This document shows positions 38,801 to 47,499 of a DNA stretch of 64,000 nucleotides, in pieces; within the stretch, counting starts at the first letter, position 1; each line of letters begins with the position of its first letter. Position numbers and translations under genes: made by a program. The DNA comes from an uncultured Flavobacteriaceae bacterium (GTDB taxonomy: Bacteria; Bacteroidota; Bacteroidia; Flavobacteriales; Flavobacteriaceae), in contig CALFUL010000023.1 in the NCBI GenBank assembly GCA_937929935.1, positions 62,001-126,000 on the forward strand, given 5' to 3'. The notes beneath the pieces were generated by a model that was not told where the DNA came from, searched no databases, and saw nothing but the letters and a program-made list of their open reading frames with translations.

Positions 38801-41800
38801 TTTGAAATAAAGACAGACAAACTTAAGTACAAACCTGGTGATGATGTGACTGTTTTATTAAGTACAGCGGCAGAAAACCTGAATGTGATGGTCTATGTTG
38901 AAAAAAAAGGTAAGCTCATTGATCGTAGGTTAGTGCGATTGAACCAAAACACCAAAAGTTTTAAAATACCGGTAACTACTGATGATTATGGCGGGTTTTC
39001 TGTTTCTTACGGGTTTACAGCTTTTAATTCTTTTAAATCTGGCGCTATAAATATTAGGGTGCCATATCCTAAAAAAGAATTAGAAATTGAAACGGCAACT
39101 TTTCGCGATAAATTACAACCCGGTATTGATGAAACTTGGGCTTTTAAAATCAAAGGTGCAAAAGGCGAAAAGGTAACTGCAGAATTGTTGGCAAATATGT
39201 ATGATGCCTCACTTGATGCTTTTAAAGGGCATTGGTGGAATTTCAATCCGTTATCACGGCCCTTGTATTACCCACAAATTCGCAATAGCGCAAGCCAGAG
39301 CTTTGGCACTTCAAATTTTAATGTGCAAACAATTTATCATCATAACCCTTTAGTTAATGATTATAGTTATGATAGTATTAAGTGGTTCGGGCTTTCACTA
39401 GGGAATAACTATTATCAACGAAGAAAATATCTTGCGAGTATCAGAGAAAGTAGATCCTCCTTATTTTTTTATAAGGATGATGTGCCTGAAGGATATGTAA
39501 ACGGAGAAATTAATGACCAAGACGGACTTCCCTTGCCTGGTGTAAACATAATGGTAAAAGGAACAACAAATGGTACAACCTCCGATTTTGATGGTAACTT
39601 CTCAATTCAAGTCAAAGAGGGTCAGACTTTGGTATTTAGCTTTATAGGACTTCTTGATATTGAGAAAAAAGTCAGCAATAATAATTTCTTTAAAATTTAT
39701 ATGGAAGAAAATTCCGATGCCTTAGAAGAAGTTGTGGTGGTTGGTTATGGCTCTACCACCAAAAAAAGCGTCACAGGGTCTGTTACAAGGGTTGCTTCAG
39801 AAGATTTAGAAGTCGATCAATTACTTGAAGGTAAAGTAGCTGGGGTTAATATTAGCTCCAATAAAGATAGTGCAGTTCCGCCACCAAGTGCACCCAATAA
39901 TAAACTAACAGATTTCACAGATGTCAAAATCCGTAAAAATCTGCAAGAAAATGCCTTTTTCTTTCCGCATTTAAAAACAGATGCTGAGGGCAATGTGAAT
40001 TTTAGTTTCACTACCCCTGAAGCCTTAACCAAATGGAATGTGCAATTATTAGCACACACCAAAAACCTAGAAAGTTCAATCATGAACCTTCAAACCGTTA
40101 CTCAAAAAGAGTTGATGGTCATACCCAATGCCCCCAGATTTCTACGTGAGGGCGATGAAATTATCATCAGCACTAAAATCGCCAACCTCACTAAGAAAGC
40201 ACTTGCAGGCCAAGCCAAACTTGAATTGGTTGATGCTGTAACAGGTCAAGACATCTCAAAAAAACTAATGCTTTCTCCCCCCTCGGGGGAGATGCCGAAG
40301 GCAGAGGGGGATTTTGAAGTTGATTCATTAGGCAATACCCAAGTATCATGGAAACTTTCAATTCCTGATGGTATTCAAGCTGTTCAATATAAAGTGATTG
40401 CCAAGGCAGGCGACTTTAGTGACGGCGAGCAAAATATGCTTCCGGTCTTGACAAATAGAATGTTGGTTACTGAAACCCTACCTATGTGGGTTCGCAGCAA
40501 TCAAACCAAAACCTTCACTTTAGATAAATTGAAGACAACGAAGTCGACAACGCTGAAACACCATAAGCTAACTTTAGAGATGACCAGCAATCCTGCGTGG
40601 TATGCTGTGCAGGCACTCCCCTATTTGATGGAGTACCCGTATGAATGTAACGAGCAAACCTTTTCAAGATACTATGCAAATACTTTAGCAAGTCATATCG
40701 CGAATAGCAATCCTAGAATTCAAGAGGTATTTAATCAATGGGCGAATTCAGATGCGTTGTTAAGTAATTTAGAAAAGAATCAAGAATTGAAATCCCTTTT
40801 AATTCAAGAAACCCCTTGGTTACGTGATGCGCAATCAGAAACGGAGCAGAAAAAGCGAATCGCATTACTATTCAATTTAAATAAAATGAATAGCGAACAA
40901 GCCAGGGCTTTGAAAAAGTTGCAGCAAAACCAAAAAGGTTCAGGTGCGTGGTCGTGGTTTAAAGGCGGAAGAGAAAATAGATATATCACGCAGCATATCG
41001 CAACTGGTTTTGGTCATTTAAAACACCTTTCTGTCACATCGAGCGGAGTCGAGATGCAATCGGCAATAAAAAAAGCAGTTGCTTATTTAGACAGCGAATT
41101 TGTAAAAGAGTACAACCAAATGAAAAAGTACGCTGATGATTTAAATGATGACCATTTGAGTAGAACACAAATTCATTACTTGTACATGCGTAGTTTTTTT
41201 AAGGATATTAAAACTTCTAAAAAGGTAGATGAATTAACTGCTTATTATCATGGCCAAGCACGTAATTATTGGAAAAACAACAACCTGTATACGCGTGGCA
41301 TGTTGGCTTTGATTATGCATCGAGCTGATGATTCTAAAACAGCAGAAAAGATACTTCGTGCTTTAGAAGAAAACAGTATAACTTCAGAAGAATTGGGCAT
41401 GTACTGGAAATCTAACACTAGCTCCTGGTATTGGTATCAAGCCCCAATTGAAACGCAAGCTTTATTAATTGAGACGTTTTCAGAAATTAATCCTGATGAT
41501 ATTACAACCATTGATAATCTTAAAATCTGGTTATTAAAGAATAAACAAACCAGTCAATGGAAAACAACAAAAGCAACTACTGAAGCCGTGTATGCTTTAT
41601 TACTTCAAGGTAATGATTGGTTATCAGTTACTGATGCCGTTGAAGTTTTGGTTGGAGGCGAAAAAATAGAACCCTCCAAATTAGAAAATGTAAAAGTTGA
41701 AGCAGGTACAGGATATTATAAAACTGCTTGGAATGGTTCGGAGGTACAACCCAAAATGGCAGAAGTACAAATTGCTAAAAAAGGAGATGGTATCGCTTGG

Positions 41801-42277
41801 GGAGCATTGTACTGGCAATATTTTGAAGATTTAGATAAAATTACTTCAGCAGAAACGCCTTTGAAACTGAAAAAGAAACTATTCTTGAAAAAGAATACCG
41901 ATACCGGAGAAGAAATTTCAGAAATCACACCTGACACCAGTTTAAAGGTTGGAGATTTGGTACGTGTGCGTATTGAATTAAAAGCTGACCGCGCGATGGA
42001 ATTTGTTCATATGAAAGATATGCGTGCCGCAAGTTTTGAGCCTATCAATGTTATTTCTAGATACAAATGGCAAGATGGTTTAGGGTATTACGAAGCCACC
42101 AAAGATGCGAGCACCAATTTCTTCTTTGATTATTTACCCAAAGGCGTTTATGTATTTGAGTATGACTTAAGAGTTAATAATGCCGGTAATTTTAGTAATG
42201 GTATTACAACCATTCAAAGCATGTATGCCCCTGAGTTTTCAAGTCATTCTGAAGGGGTTCGAGTGAATGTAAACTAA
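35894..42277 (+). CDS. alpha-2-macroglobulin family protein with inserted SusC N-terminal module
   Basis: About 2127 aa from MMKKLALLISIVLLTQFVQAQ; an upstream in-frame start (35858) would place 12 residues before the signal peptide. The MG2 region has the motif DRSIYRPGQTVYFKGIL (~590). A bait-like region around ~977 (YKPGDDVTVLLST) comes before the A2M domain (~1340, LQENAFFFPHLKTDAEGNVNFSF). The thioester motif is CNEQ with Cys ~1585, followed by an alpha/alpha-toroid TED-like region. Residues ~1200-1330 are foreign to the family: a carboxypeptidase-regulatory-like domain, a TonB-box-like EEVVVVGYG and the start of a plug domain, closely resembling the SusC at 10201. Two repeat elements are read in frame (~1461-1473 and ~1714-1722). 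There is no lipobox. It may trap proteases or cross-link targets at the envelope. Confidence 0.88.
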   Translation: MMKKLALLISIVLLTQFVQAQEASREYETLWTKVENYELNDLPKSALALVDSITSKAKKEKNSTQIVKALLYTSKFSLVLEEDAQLKIVNDFKTEIAQAEFPTKNILENYLAKLYWQYYQQNRYRFYDRTKTDAKVDSVDFRTWDLNTLFNEINARFDNSLARETELQKFPVSEFELLLHKKADSEKHRPTLFDVLAHSALDFYKTSENSITRPADKFEINQPDYMCEAAQFSQQKIKTTDTSSLQAKALIIYQKLIDFHLKNNATEAIVEIDLERLKFIRNNAVFSDKDKQFLEVLKNSASSLKQKEHAALYQYEMALLHQNKGQSYDPKSNDKYRWKLKQALEICNAIIEKHPKSRAAKKCASLKSQLLKTELQLTAEEHIPINTISRVLVNYKNIDSLNFRALKVTDSKLKAFNKIYERDKKLEFLNKLKVAKAWSSSLKNEKDYQTHSSEVSIPVLPGGTYLLFVETADDKNTFAYSELQVTNIALTELSTDNQHIYQVVNRNDGSPVPNAQVKISYSRNYNRPRHTITKTTNQLGQVFIEKKSARWSNVQVAITHLKDSATFGDYYITNKRKESIEEVTSKAFVFNDRSIYRPGQTVYFKGILVETFKKKSTLLTDELVDVILYDVNDDEVAELEYKTNEYGSFSGEIVLPNNGLTGQYYLEVDYDSADDYTEHYFSVEEYKRPKFETSFKPVTETYKVNDSILVQGTATAYAGSSISDAKVSYRVKRMVQYPRWYYWYRPYFSSEAQEITHGETTTDDSGLYKINFKAIPDASVDAKNLPVFRYEVTADVTDINGETHSTSTIVSVGYHAVTANLSINTKIDKDLKDNSIAISTLNLNGQPIDNKGVLKMYKLQAPEHVLRDRPWKAPDYDGFTQSEFKKLYPHDAFKNEHDYFTWEKGKLVWEANYDTSKSKEIELGRTKKWTSGKYIIELETKDKFGQLVKDIAYTTLSSTKDKMLPDHQLFEIKTDKLKYKPGDDVTVLLSTAAENLNVMVYVEKKGKLIDRRLVRLNQNTKSFKIPVTTDDYGGFSVSYGFTAFNSFKSGAINIRVPYPKKELEIETATFRDKLQPGIDETWAFKIKGAKGEKVTAELLANMYDASLDAFKGHWWNFNPLSRPLYYPQIRNSASQSFGTSNFNVQTIYHHNPLVNDYSYDSIKWFGLSLGNNYYQRRKYLASIRESRSSLFFYKDDVPEGYVNGEINDQDGLPLPGVNIMVKGTTNGTTSDFDGNFSIQVKEGQTLVFSFIGLLDIEKKVSNNNFFKIYMEENSDALEEVVVVGYGSTTKKSVTGSVTRVASEDLEVDQLLEGKVAGVNISSNKDSAVPPPSAPNNKLTDFTDVKIRKNLQENAFFFPHLKTDAEGNVNFSFTTPEALTKWNVQLLAHTKNLESSIMNLQTVTQKELMVIPNAPRFLREGDEIIISTKIANLTKKALAGQAKLELVDAVTGQDISKKLMLSPPSGEMPKAEGDFEVDSLGNTQVSWKLSIPDGIQAVQYKVIAKAGDFSDGEQNMLPVLTNRMLVTETLPMWVRSNQTKTFTLDKLKTTKSTTLKHHKLTLEMTSNPAWYAVQALPYLMEYPYECNEQTFSRYYANTLASHIANSNPRIQEVFNQWANSDALLSNLEKNQELKSLLIQETPWLRDAQSETEQKKRIALLFNLNKMNSEQARALKKLQQNQKGSGAWSWFKGGRENRYITQHIATGFGHLKHLSVTSSGVEMQSAIKKAVAYLDSEFVKEYNQMKKYADDLNDDHLSRTQIHYLYMRSFFKDIKTSKKVDELTAYYHGQARNYWKNNNLYTRGMLALIMHRADDSKTAEKILRALEENSITSEELGMYWKSNTSSWYWYQAPIETQALLIETFSEINPDDITTIDNLKIWLLKNKQTSQWKTTKATTEAVYALLLQGNDWLSVTDAVEVLVGGEKIEPSKLENVKVEAGTGYYKTAWNGSEVQPKMAEVQIAKKGDGIAWGALYWQYFEDLDKITSAETPLKLKKKLFLKKNTDTGEEISEITPDTSLKVGDLVRVRIELKADRAMEFVHMKDMRAASFEPINVISRYKWQDGLGYYEATKDASTNFFFDYLPKGVYVFEYDLRVNNAGNFSNGITTIQSMYAPEFSSHSEGVRVNVN
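39491..39880 (+). other. SusC-like insert inside the macroglobulin gene
   Basis: This segment encodes residues ~1200-1330. DQDGLPLPGVNIMVKGTTNG and SDFDGNFSI match TDQDGLPLPGVNIVVEGTTNG and TDFDGNY of the SusC at 10201 almost residue for residue. DALEEVVVVGYG and LLEGKVAGVNISS then reproduce the TonB box and early plug. The reading frame returns to macroglobulin sequence at DVKIRKNLQENAFF. Confidence 0.85.
40274..40310 (+). repeat. C/G-rich palindromic repeat read in frame
   Basis: TCTCCCCC (40274-40281) pairs with GGGGGAGA (40285-40292), TGCC/GGCA (40293-40303) forms a second small hairpin and CCCCCTC can alternatively pair with GAGGGGG at the end (40304-40310). In frame it encodes SPPSGEMPKAEG. 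Its composition is far from the surrounding AT-rich gene. From memory this type of element is dispersed in flavobacterial genomes. Confidence 0.65.
41034..41059 (+). repeat. short hairpin repeat, copy A, read in frame
   Basis: CATC (41037-41040) and GATG (41053-41056), extendable with wobble pairs, enclose GAGCGGAGTCGA. In frame it encodes TSSGVEMQ within the macroglobulin. The centre matches copies B (51304-51315) and C (6177-6188, minus). Confidence 0.65.
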
Positions 42278-42414
42278 GAAATTCTTAAATTTAATAATGA
42301 GTTAAACTTTTTAGAATAGTTCATTCACGCATTAAAAAGTAGTTTACACTCAATGGTCGTTTTAAACCATCCTTAAAAAACATAGTTTAGGGTAAACTTT
42401 AAAACCATAAGATT

Positions 42415-42855
42415 ATGAAAAATGTATTTAAAATCTCAGTAAAAACAGTTTGCTCAATTTTCCTTTTTGTCATTTTTAATGGGCAGGCACAAGAAGCAAC
42501 TAGCACAGACAATACAGCTAAAACCTATGCCATTGCAGGAACAGTTCTTGAAGATGATAGTTTTCCCTTAGAAGGTGTAAACATTATTCTAAAAGATAGT
42601 AAAGAAGGTGTAGTAACCAATGAGAATGGTAAATTCAAGTTCACTAGAAAGCTAGCCCTTGGCGATGTATTAGTATTCAGCTTTATTGGCTTTCAGCCTC
42701 AAGAGTATGTTATTAGTGCTGATGATATGGCCAATCAAAACATTGCTATCTCTTTTGACTCTTCAAATATAACACTCATGGGTGCTTTAGAAGTTGACGG
42801 CGTTTATCATTCTAAACGAAACATTTTTCAAAAATTCGTAGGCCTTTTCAAATGA
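42415..42855 (+). CDS. small secreted carboxypeptidase-regulatory-like protein
   Basis: 146 aa with a signal peptide ending at GQAQ. Residues ~38-110 are one carboxypeptidase-regulatory-like domain (AIAGTVLEDDSFPLEGVNIILKDSKEGVVTNENGKFKF...LVFSFIGFQPQEY), the same fold as the SusC N-terminal domain and the insert of the macroglobulin upstream. No TonB box or barrel follows; the C-terminus is a short amphipathic stretch. Its stop overlaps the start of the transglutaminase gene (ATGA), so the two are co-translated. Confidence 0.82.
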   Translation: MKNVFKISVKTVCSIFLFVIFNGQAQEATSTDNTAKTYAIAGTVLEDDSFPLEGVNIILKDSKEGVVTNENGKFKFTRKLALGDVLVFSFIGFQPQEYVISADDMANQNIAISFDSSNITLMGALEVDGVYHSKRNIFQKFVGLFK

Positions 42856-43865
42856 AAAAGTACTATCTAATAATTATTTTCTTAATCGGAACGTTTTCTT
42901 TCGGACAACGTTCCGATTTTGAATCTATTAGTTTTAAAAAAGCAGACAGTATTGCACTAAAATATTCAGGGGCAAGTCTTGAAAATTTACCCGTTCTTAC
43001 CTATCATTTAACTTCTGATTTAAATACAGATGTCGAAAAATTTAGAGCCATATATACCTGGGTATGCACAAACATTAAAAACGATTATTCATCATACCAA
43101 AAAACCATTCGAAAGCGTAAAAAATTTGCTGAAGATCAGGTAGCCTTAGCAGCATGGAATTCTAAAGAACTACCAAAAGTTTTTGAAAATCTTATCAAAC
43201 ACAAAAAAACAGCCTGTACTGGCTACGCATATTTACTGCGTGAAATGGCAAGTTTAGCCGATCTACATTGCAAAATTGTAAATGGGTATGGCAGAACATC
43301 GACAACCTTACTCGATGAAAAAAGTATACCCAACCATTCTTGGAACACCGTTGAATTAAATAAAAAACTATACTTGTGTGACCCCACTTGGTCAGCAGGA
43401 AGAATTTATATTGACGAAGACGGGGCGCGTTTTGAAGCTGATTATTTCGATGGCTATTTTTTGGCTGAACCTGAACTATTTATCAAAAATCATTATCCTC
43501 TTGAAATAAAAGCTGCTCTATTAAAAAAACCACCAACTTTAAAGCAGTTTATTGAAGGGCCAATAATTTATAAGGAAGCTTTTCAATTAAATATATTTCC
43601 GGTTGCACCACTCAAAATGAACCTTACTATTCAGAAAAATGAACGTTTAGAATTTACCCTAGGTTCTTCTACAAATCTTTTGGATACAAAAATGAATCTC
43701 GCCATTTTTAATGGTAAAAGCACTGAGGATTTTGCCTTAGATGTACAAAAAATAAAGAACACCTATACCATACAACATGGGTTCGCTAAAACCGGCCAAT
43801 TTGATGTGCATTTAAAAGTTAATGAAACGCTAGTAGCCACCTATGTTGTTCGTGTCAAGCGTTAG
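42852..43865 (+). CDS. secreted transglutaminase-like cysteine enzyme
   Basis: 337 aa, signal peptide ending at FSFGQ. The transglutaminase-like catalytic triad is visible: Cys122 in KTACTGYAYLLREM, His162 in PNHSWNTVEL and Asp177 in YLCDPTWSAG. The N-terminal part (FRAIYTWVCTNIKNDY) is typical of the family. A ~110-residue beta-rich domain follows. Activity could be peptide hydrolysis or cross-linking. The 4-bp overlap with the upstream gene suggests a shared function. Confidence 0.88.
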   Translation: MKKYYLIIIFLIGTFSFGQRSDFESISFKKADSIALKYSGASLENLPVLTYHLTSDLNTDVEKFRAIYTWVCTNIKNDYSSYQKTIRKRKKFAEDQVALAAWNSKELPKVFENLIKHKKTACTGYAYLLREMASLADLHCKIVNGYGRTSTTLLDEKSIPNHSWNTVELNKKLYLCDPTWSAGRIYIDEDGARFEADYFDGYFLAEPELFIKNHYPLEIKAALLKKPPTLKQFIEGPIIYKEAFQLNIFPVAPLKMNLTIQKNERLEFTLGSSTNLLDTKMNLAIFNGKSTEDFALDVQKIKNTYTIQHGFAKTGQFDVHLKVNETLVATYVVRVKR

Positions 43866-43973
43866 TTTTGTAAGCTTGATAATTTTCTGCACAATTTCGC
43901 TTCTTTTTAGATTAACCCTAATGGCAATATTATAAGAGGTTTCACGTTTGGTTTACACCAATTTACCAACCAA

Positions 43974-46424
43974 ATGAGACCCCTACTTATTGTGCTTTTT
44001 TGCATATTGGCTTCCAATTTAGTTCATGCTCAAGTTTCCCCTGCTGAAAGAACAGCCTTAATTGCTTTATACAATGCAACCGATGGCCCCAATTGGAACA
44101 ATAATACCAACTGGAATACGGCCTCCACAGTAGATACTTGGTACGGCATTACAGTTGTAGGTAGTCATGTTACAGCAATTGATATTCAAGGAAACAATTT
44201 AACAGGAATGATTCCTGCCGAGATTAGCGACCTACAATGGTTACAAGAATTGGTATTATCGCGAAACAAAATGTCGGGTAACATACCTAACGAACTGTAT
44301 ACCATTTTAAGTCTTGAAGTAATTGCCTTAAACTCCAATCAAAATATTTCAGGAATAATTGATACCACCATTAGTAACCTGACTAATTTAAAGAACTTTT
44401 CAATACATGAAAATAAAATAACAGGGCCTATTCCGCTATCGATTACAACCTTACCTAACTTAGAGGTTCTTTCACTTTATAAGAACAACTTAACAGGTAC
44501 CATACTTCCAGAACTAAGCAATTTAACCACCTTGACCCGCTTGCAAATTGGTGATAATAATTATGACCCAGCACCCATTCCGCCTGAATTAGGATTATTA
44601 GTAAACCTTACCATGTTATGGATTGATAAAAGCAACCGAACAGGTAATTTACCGCCCGAATTGGGTAAGCTCGTGCTGCTCTCCTCTTTTTATATGCATA
44701 GCAATGAGTTAACAGGGCCCATACCTCCTGAATATGGTAATTTTACAAATGCCAACTGGTTTTTATGGTCTGATAATCAATTTACGGGCGGTTTGCTTCC
44801 CGAATTTGGCAACTGGACAAAGTGTCGCTTCTTTTATTTAAATGGAAATGAATTTAGTGGGACTATTCCTCCTGAATTGGGTAATATGACAGCCCTCAAA
44901 CAATTGAATTTATCTGATAATCAATTGACCGGTAATATTCCTGTTGAATTCTCACTTCTCCAAAATCTAACAAATTTATATGTCACTGATAATCAATTAA
45001 CGGGTGTATTACCTCCTTTACTTGCTACACTGCCAAAGATTAGGTCACTCTATGTAAATGGCAATCAACTCAGCGGTGCTTTTCCTGATTTTTCAATGAA
45101 CACATCTCTTTCTCAGTTAAATTTTGACAATAACGAATTTCACTTTGGCGATTTTGAAAATGAGTTTTTGGCCTATGAAAGCGGACTTATAATTTTTGAC
45201 GATAATCCTCAGGCGAAGCTTGATTCGCCAGTGAATTTGGATGAAAATATTGGCAATAATGTGGTATTGGCTACTACAATTCCTCGAGGAACACAATTGC
45301 ACTATACTTGGTATAAAAATAATGTACCTATTGCGGGCGCTCCTGATAGTCACATTTTAACCATAAATAATATACAAATGGCTGATGCTGGTATTTATCA
45401 TGTGCGAATCACAAGTGACATTGTAACTGATCTTACTTTATTTCGCCATGATATTACCATCAACCTAAATGTCAGTACATGTCATGCAGATAACCCAGTA
45501 CCTATTATAGAATGTAGCAGTTATACATTACCAGCCCTTAGTTCTGATAACAACTACTATACAGCAAGAAATGGTAGCGGCACCCTATTAAATGCTGGCG
45601 ATGTAATTAGCACTACACAAAGGCTCTTTATTTTTATGGATACCAGTTCATGTACAGATGAAAATATTTTTGATGTAACCATTACAGGAAATCCTATCGT
45701 TGATAATCCTTCAAATGTCACAGCTTGTGACTTCTATATACTGCCCAAACTAACGGCAGGTAATAATTACTATACTGAAGAGAATGCAGGCGGTTCACTA
45801 TTAAATGAAGGGGAAGTCATTACTAAAACTCAAACCCTCTTAATTTATACCGAAACTGGTACTCCACCAAACCTTTGTTCAGATGAACATTCATTTACGG
45901 TTACTATTACAAAAAAACCGATTGCCGACACGCTGGATGATGTTCCATTTTGCGACAGCTATATCTTACCCCAACTTAACCCAGGGAACAATTATTACAC
46001 AGATTCTGGTGCTTCAGGTGCCTTATTGTTTGCAGGAGAAACCTTAACCACATCGCAAAAAATTTTTATATATAATGGTTCAAGCACTTGTTTTGATGAG
46101 AGCAGTTTTAGCATAAACATAGATTCAAATTCTTGTGAAGCGCCAACACCTGATTCATGTGAAGTTGAATTTCCTACATTCATTACACCAAACGGCGATG
46201 GCATTAATGATCGCTTTGGTGTGCTTAAAAATGCTTGCAATCATAACGGCGAGCTCAGTATTTATGATAGATACGGCAAATTAATTTTTCAAACCAATAA
46301 TATTACTCAAAGTTGGAATGGAAACTTTAATGGTACTTCTTTACCATCATCTGACTACTGGTACCAATTTATTGATAAAACTACAGGTGATATAGTTCAA
46401 AAACACTTCGCTTTAAAACGATAA
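43974..46424 (+). CDS. LRR surface protein with T9SS type B sorting domain
   Basis: 816 aa, signal peptide ending at VHAQ. Residues ~22-60 (SPAERTALIALYNATDGPNWNNNTNW) and ~60-400 are plant-type leucine-rich repeats (LTGxIPxELxxLxxL). Residues ~435-500 form an Ig-like domain (YTWYKNNVPI...ADAGIYHVRI). Residues ~506-718 are three tandem ~70-residue repeats with the shared pattern C-x2-Y-x-LP-x-L...NYYT...G..L..G..I. The last ~85 residues (FPTFITPNGDGINDRF...LSIYDRYGKLIF...WNGNFNG...DYWYQF) are the gliding-motility C-terminal domain recognised by type IX secretion. The product is therefore probably at the cell surface, as an adhesin or binding protein. Confidence 0.92.
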   Translation: MRPLLIVLFCILASNLVHAQVSPAERTALIALYNATDGPNWNNNTNWNTASTVDTWYGITVVGSHVTAIDIQGNNLTGMIPAEISDLQWLQELVLSRNKMSGNIPNELYTILSLEVIALNSNQNISGIIDTTISNLTNLKNFSIHENKITGPIPLSITTLPNLEVLSLYKNNLTGTILPELSNLTTLTRLQIGDNNYDPAPIPPELGLLVNLTMLWIDKSNRTGNLPPELGKLVLLSSFYMHSNELTGPIPPEYGNFTNANWFLWSDNQFTGGLLPEFGNWTKCRFFYLNGNEFSGTIPPELGNMTALKQLNLSDNQLTGNIPVEFSLLQNLTNLYVTDNQLTGVLPPLLATLPKIRSLYVNGNQLSGAFPDFSMNTSLSQLNFDNNEFHFGDFENEFLAYESGLIIFDDNPQAKLDSPVNLDENIGNNVVLATTIPRGTQLHYTWYKNNVPIAGAPDSHILTINNIQMADAGIYHVRITSDIVTDLTLFRHDITINLNVSTCHADNPVPIIECSSYTLPALSSDNNYYTARNGSGTLLNAGDVISTTQRLFIFMDTSSCTDENIFDVTITGNPIVDNPSNVTACDFYILPKLTAGNNYYTEENAGGSLLNEGEVITKTQTLLIYTETGTPPNLCSDEHSFTVTITKKPIADTLDDVPFCDSYILPQLNPGNNYYTDSGASGALLFAGETLTTSQKIFIYNGSSTCFDESSFSINIDSNSCEAPTPDSCEVEFPTFITPNGDGINDRFGVLKNACNHNGELSIYDRYGKLIFQTNNITQSWNGNFNGTSLPSSDYWYQFIDKTTGDIVQKHFALKR

Positions 46425-46482
46425 GAAATTTGATGAAAGAGAATAGTTACTTGGCATATTTGACTAGCAATAAATCTATTTC

Positions 46483-47484
46483 CTATTTATTCAACATTGC
46501 CCAAAGGCGGTCTTTCAACTTTTGAATACCTTGCTGTGCCACTGATGATATAAACATATAGGGTACGTCTTTTAAATCTGTATCAAGTTCTACACGCATT
46601 TCATTCATCAATTCTTCATCAAGCATATCGCTTTTAGAAATAGCAACCAATCTTTCTTTATCTAATAACTCAGGGTTATACCTTCGCAGTTCATCTAATA
46701 AAATTTCATATTCTTTACTGATATCGTTACTATCAGCCGGAATTAAAAAAAGTAAGGTGGCATTACGCTCAATATGTCTTAAAAAATAATGTCCTAAACC
46801 TTTACCTTCAGCAGCACCTTCAATAATACCTGGTATATCAGCCATTACAAAACTTTGATAATCGCGATGCTCTACAATACCTAAATTAGGTTTTAAAGTA
46901 GTAAACTCATAATCAGCAATTTTAGGTTTTGCTGAAGTAATTACTGAAAGCAAGGTAGATTTTCCTGCATTCGGAAAACCAACAAGCCCCACATCAGCTA
47001 ATATCTTTAGTTCAAGAACAAACTCTCCTTCTTTGCCGTCAACACCTGGTTGTGCATATCGAGGTGTTTGGTTAGTAGGCGACTTAAAATGCCAGTTTCC
47101 TCTGCCACCCATTCCGCCTTTTAAGATAATTCTTTCTTCACCATGCTCGGTTATTTCAAAAATAATCTCATTTGTCTCAGCATCGCGTATAACGGTGCCT
47201 AGTGGTACATCTAAATACACATCATCACCATCAGCACCTGAACTTCGGTTTTTACTCCCGTTGCCACCATGACCTGATTTAAAGTGTTTTTTGAATTTGA
47301 ACGTAACAAGTGTCCATAAATTTTGATTACCCCTTATGATAACATGACCTCCTCTACCACCATCGCCGCCATCAGGGCCGCCTTTGGTAATAAATTTTTC
47401 ACGATGTAAATGCACCGATCCTTTTCCTCCCTTACCAGAAGTCAGAAATACTTTTACATAATCAACAAAATTGCCCTCAGTCAT
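46483..47484 (-). CDS. obgE: GTPase Obg/CgtA
   Basis: 333 aa. Glycine-rich Obg fold (residues 1-158; [36 protein letters not shown]), then a G domain with G1 [13 protein letters not shown]3 [16 protein letters not shown] and G4 SKSDM. The C-terminal OCT domain is absent, as in other short Obg proteins. It functions in 50S assembly and stress control. It is last of a minus-strand group hpt-adk, GNAT, 47-aa protein, obgE. Confidence 0.96.
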   Translation of the reverse strand: MTEGNFVDYVKVFLTSGKGGKGSVHLHREKFITKGGPDGGDGGRGGHVIIRGNQNLWTLVTFKFKKHFKSGHGGNGSKNRSSGADGDDVYLDVPLGTVIRDAETNEIIFEITEHGEERIILKGGMGGRGNWHFKSPTNQTPRYAQPGVDGKEGEFVLELKILADVGLVGFPNAGKSTLLSVITSAKPKIADYEFTTLKPNLGIVEHRDYQSFVMADIPGIIEGAAEGKGLGHYFLRHIERNATLLFLIPADSNDISKEYEILLDELRRYNPELLDKERLVAISKSDMLDEELMNEMRVELDTDLKDVPYMFISSVAQQGIQKLKDRLWAMLNK

Positions 47485-47499
47485 TTTTTAAAAGTTTTA

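Noticed and set aside
40274-40310. C/G-rich hairpin as a terminator
   Set aside because: It lies inside an intact reading frame and has no T tract.
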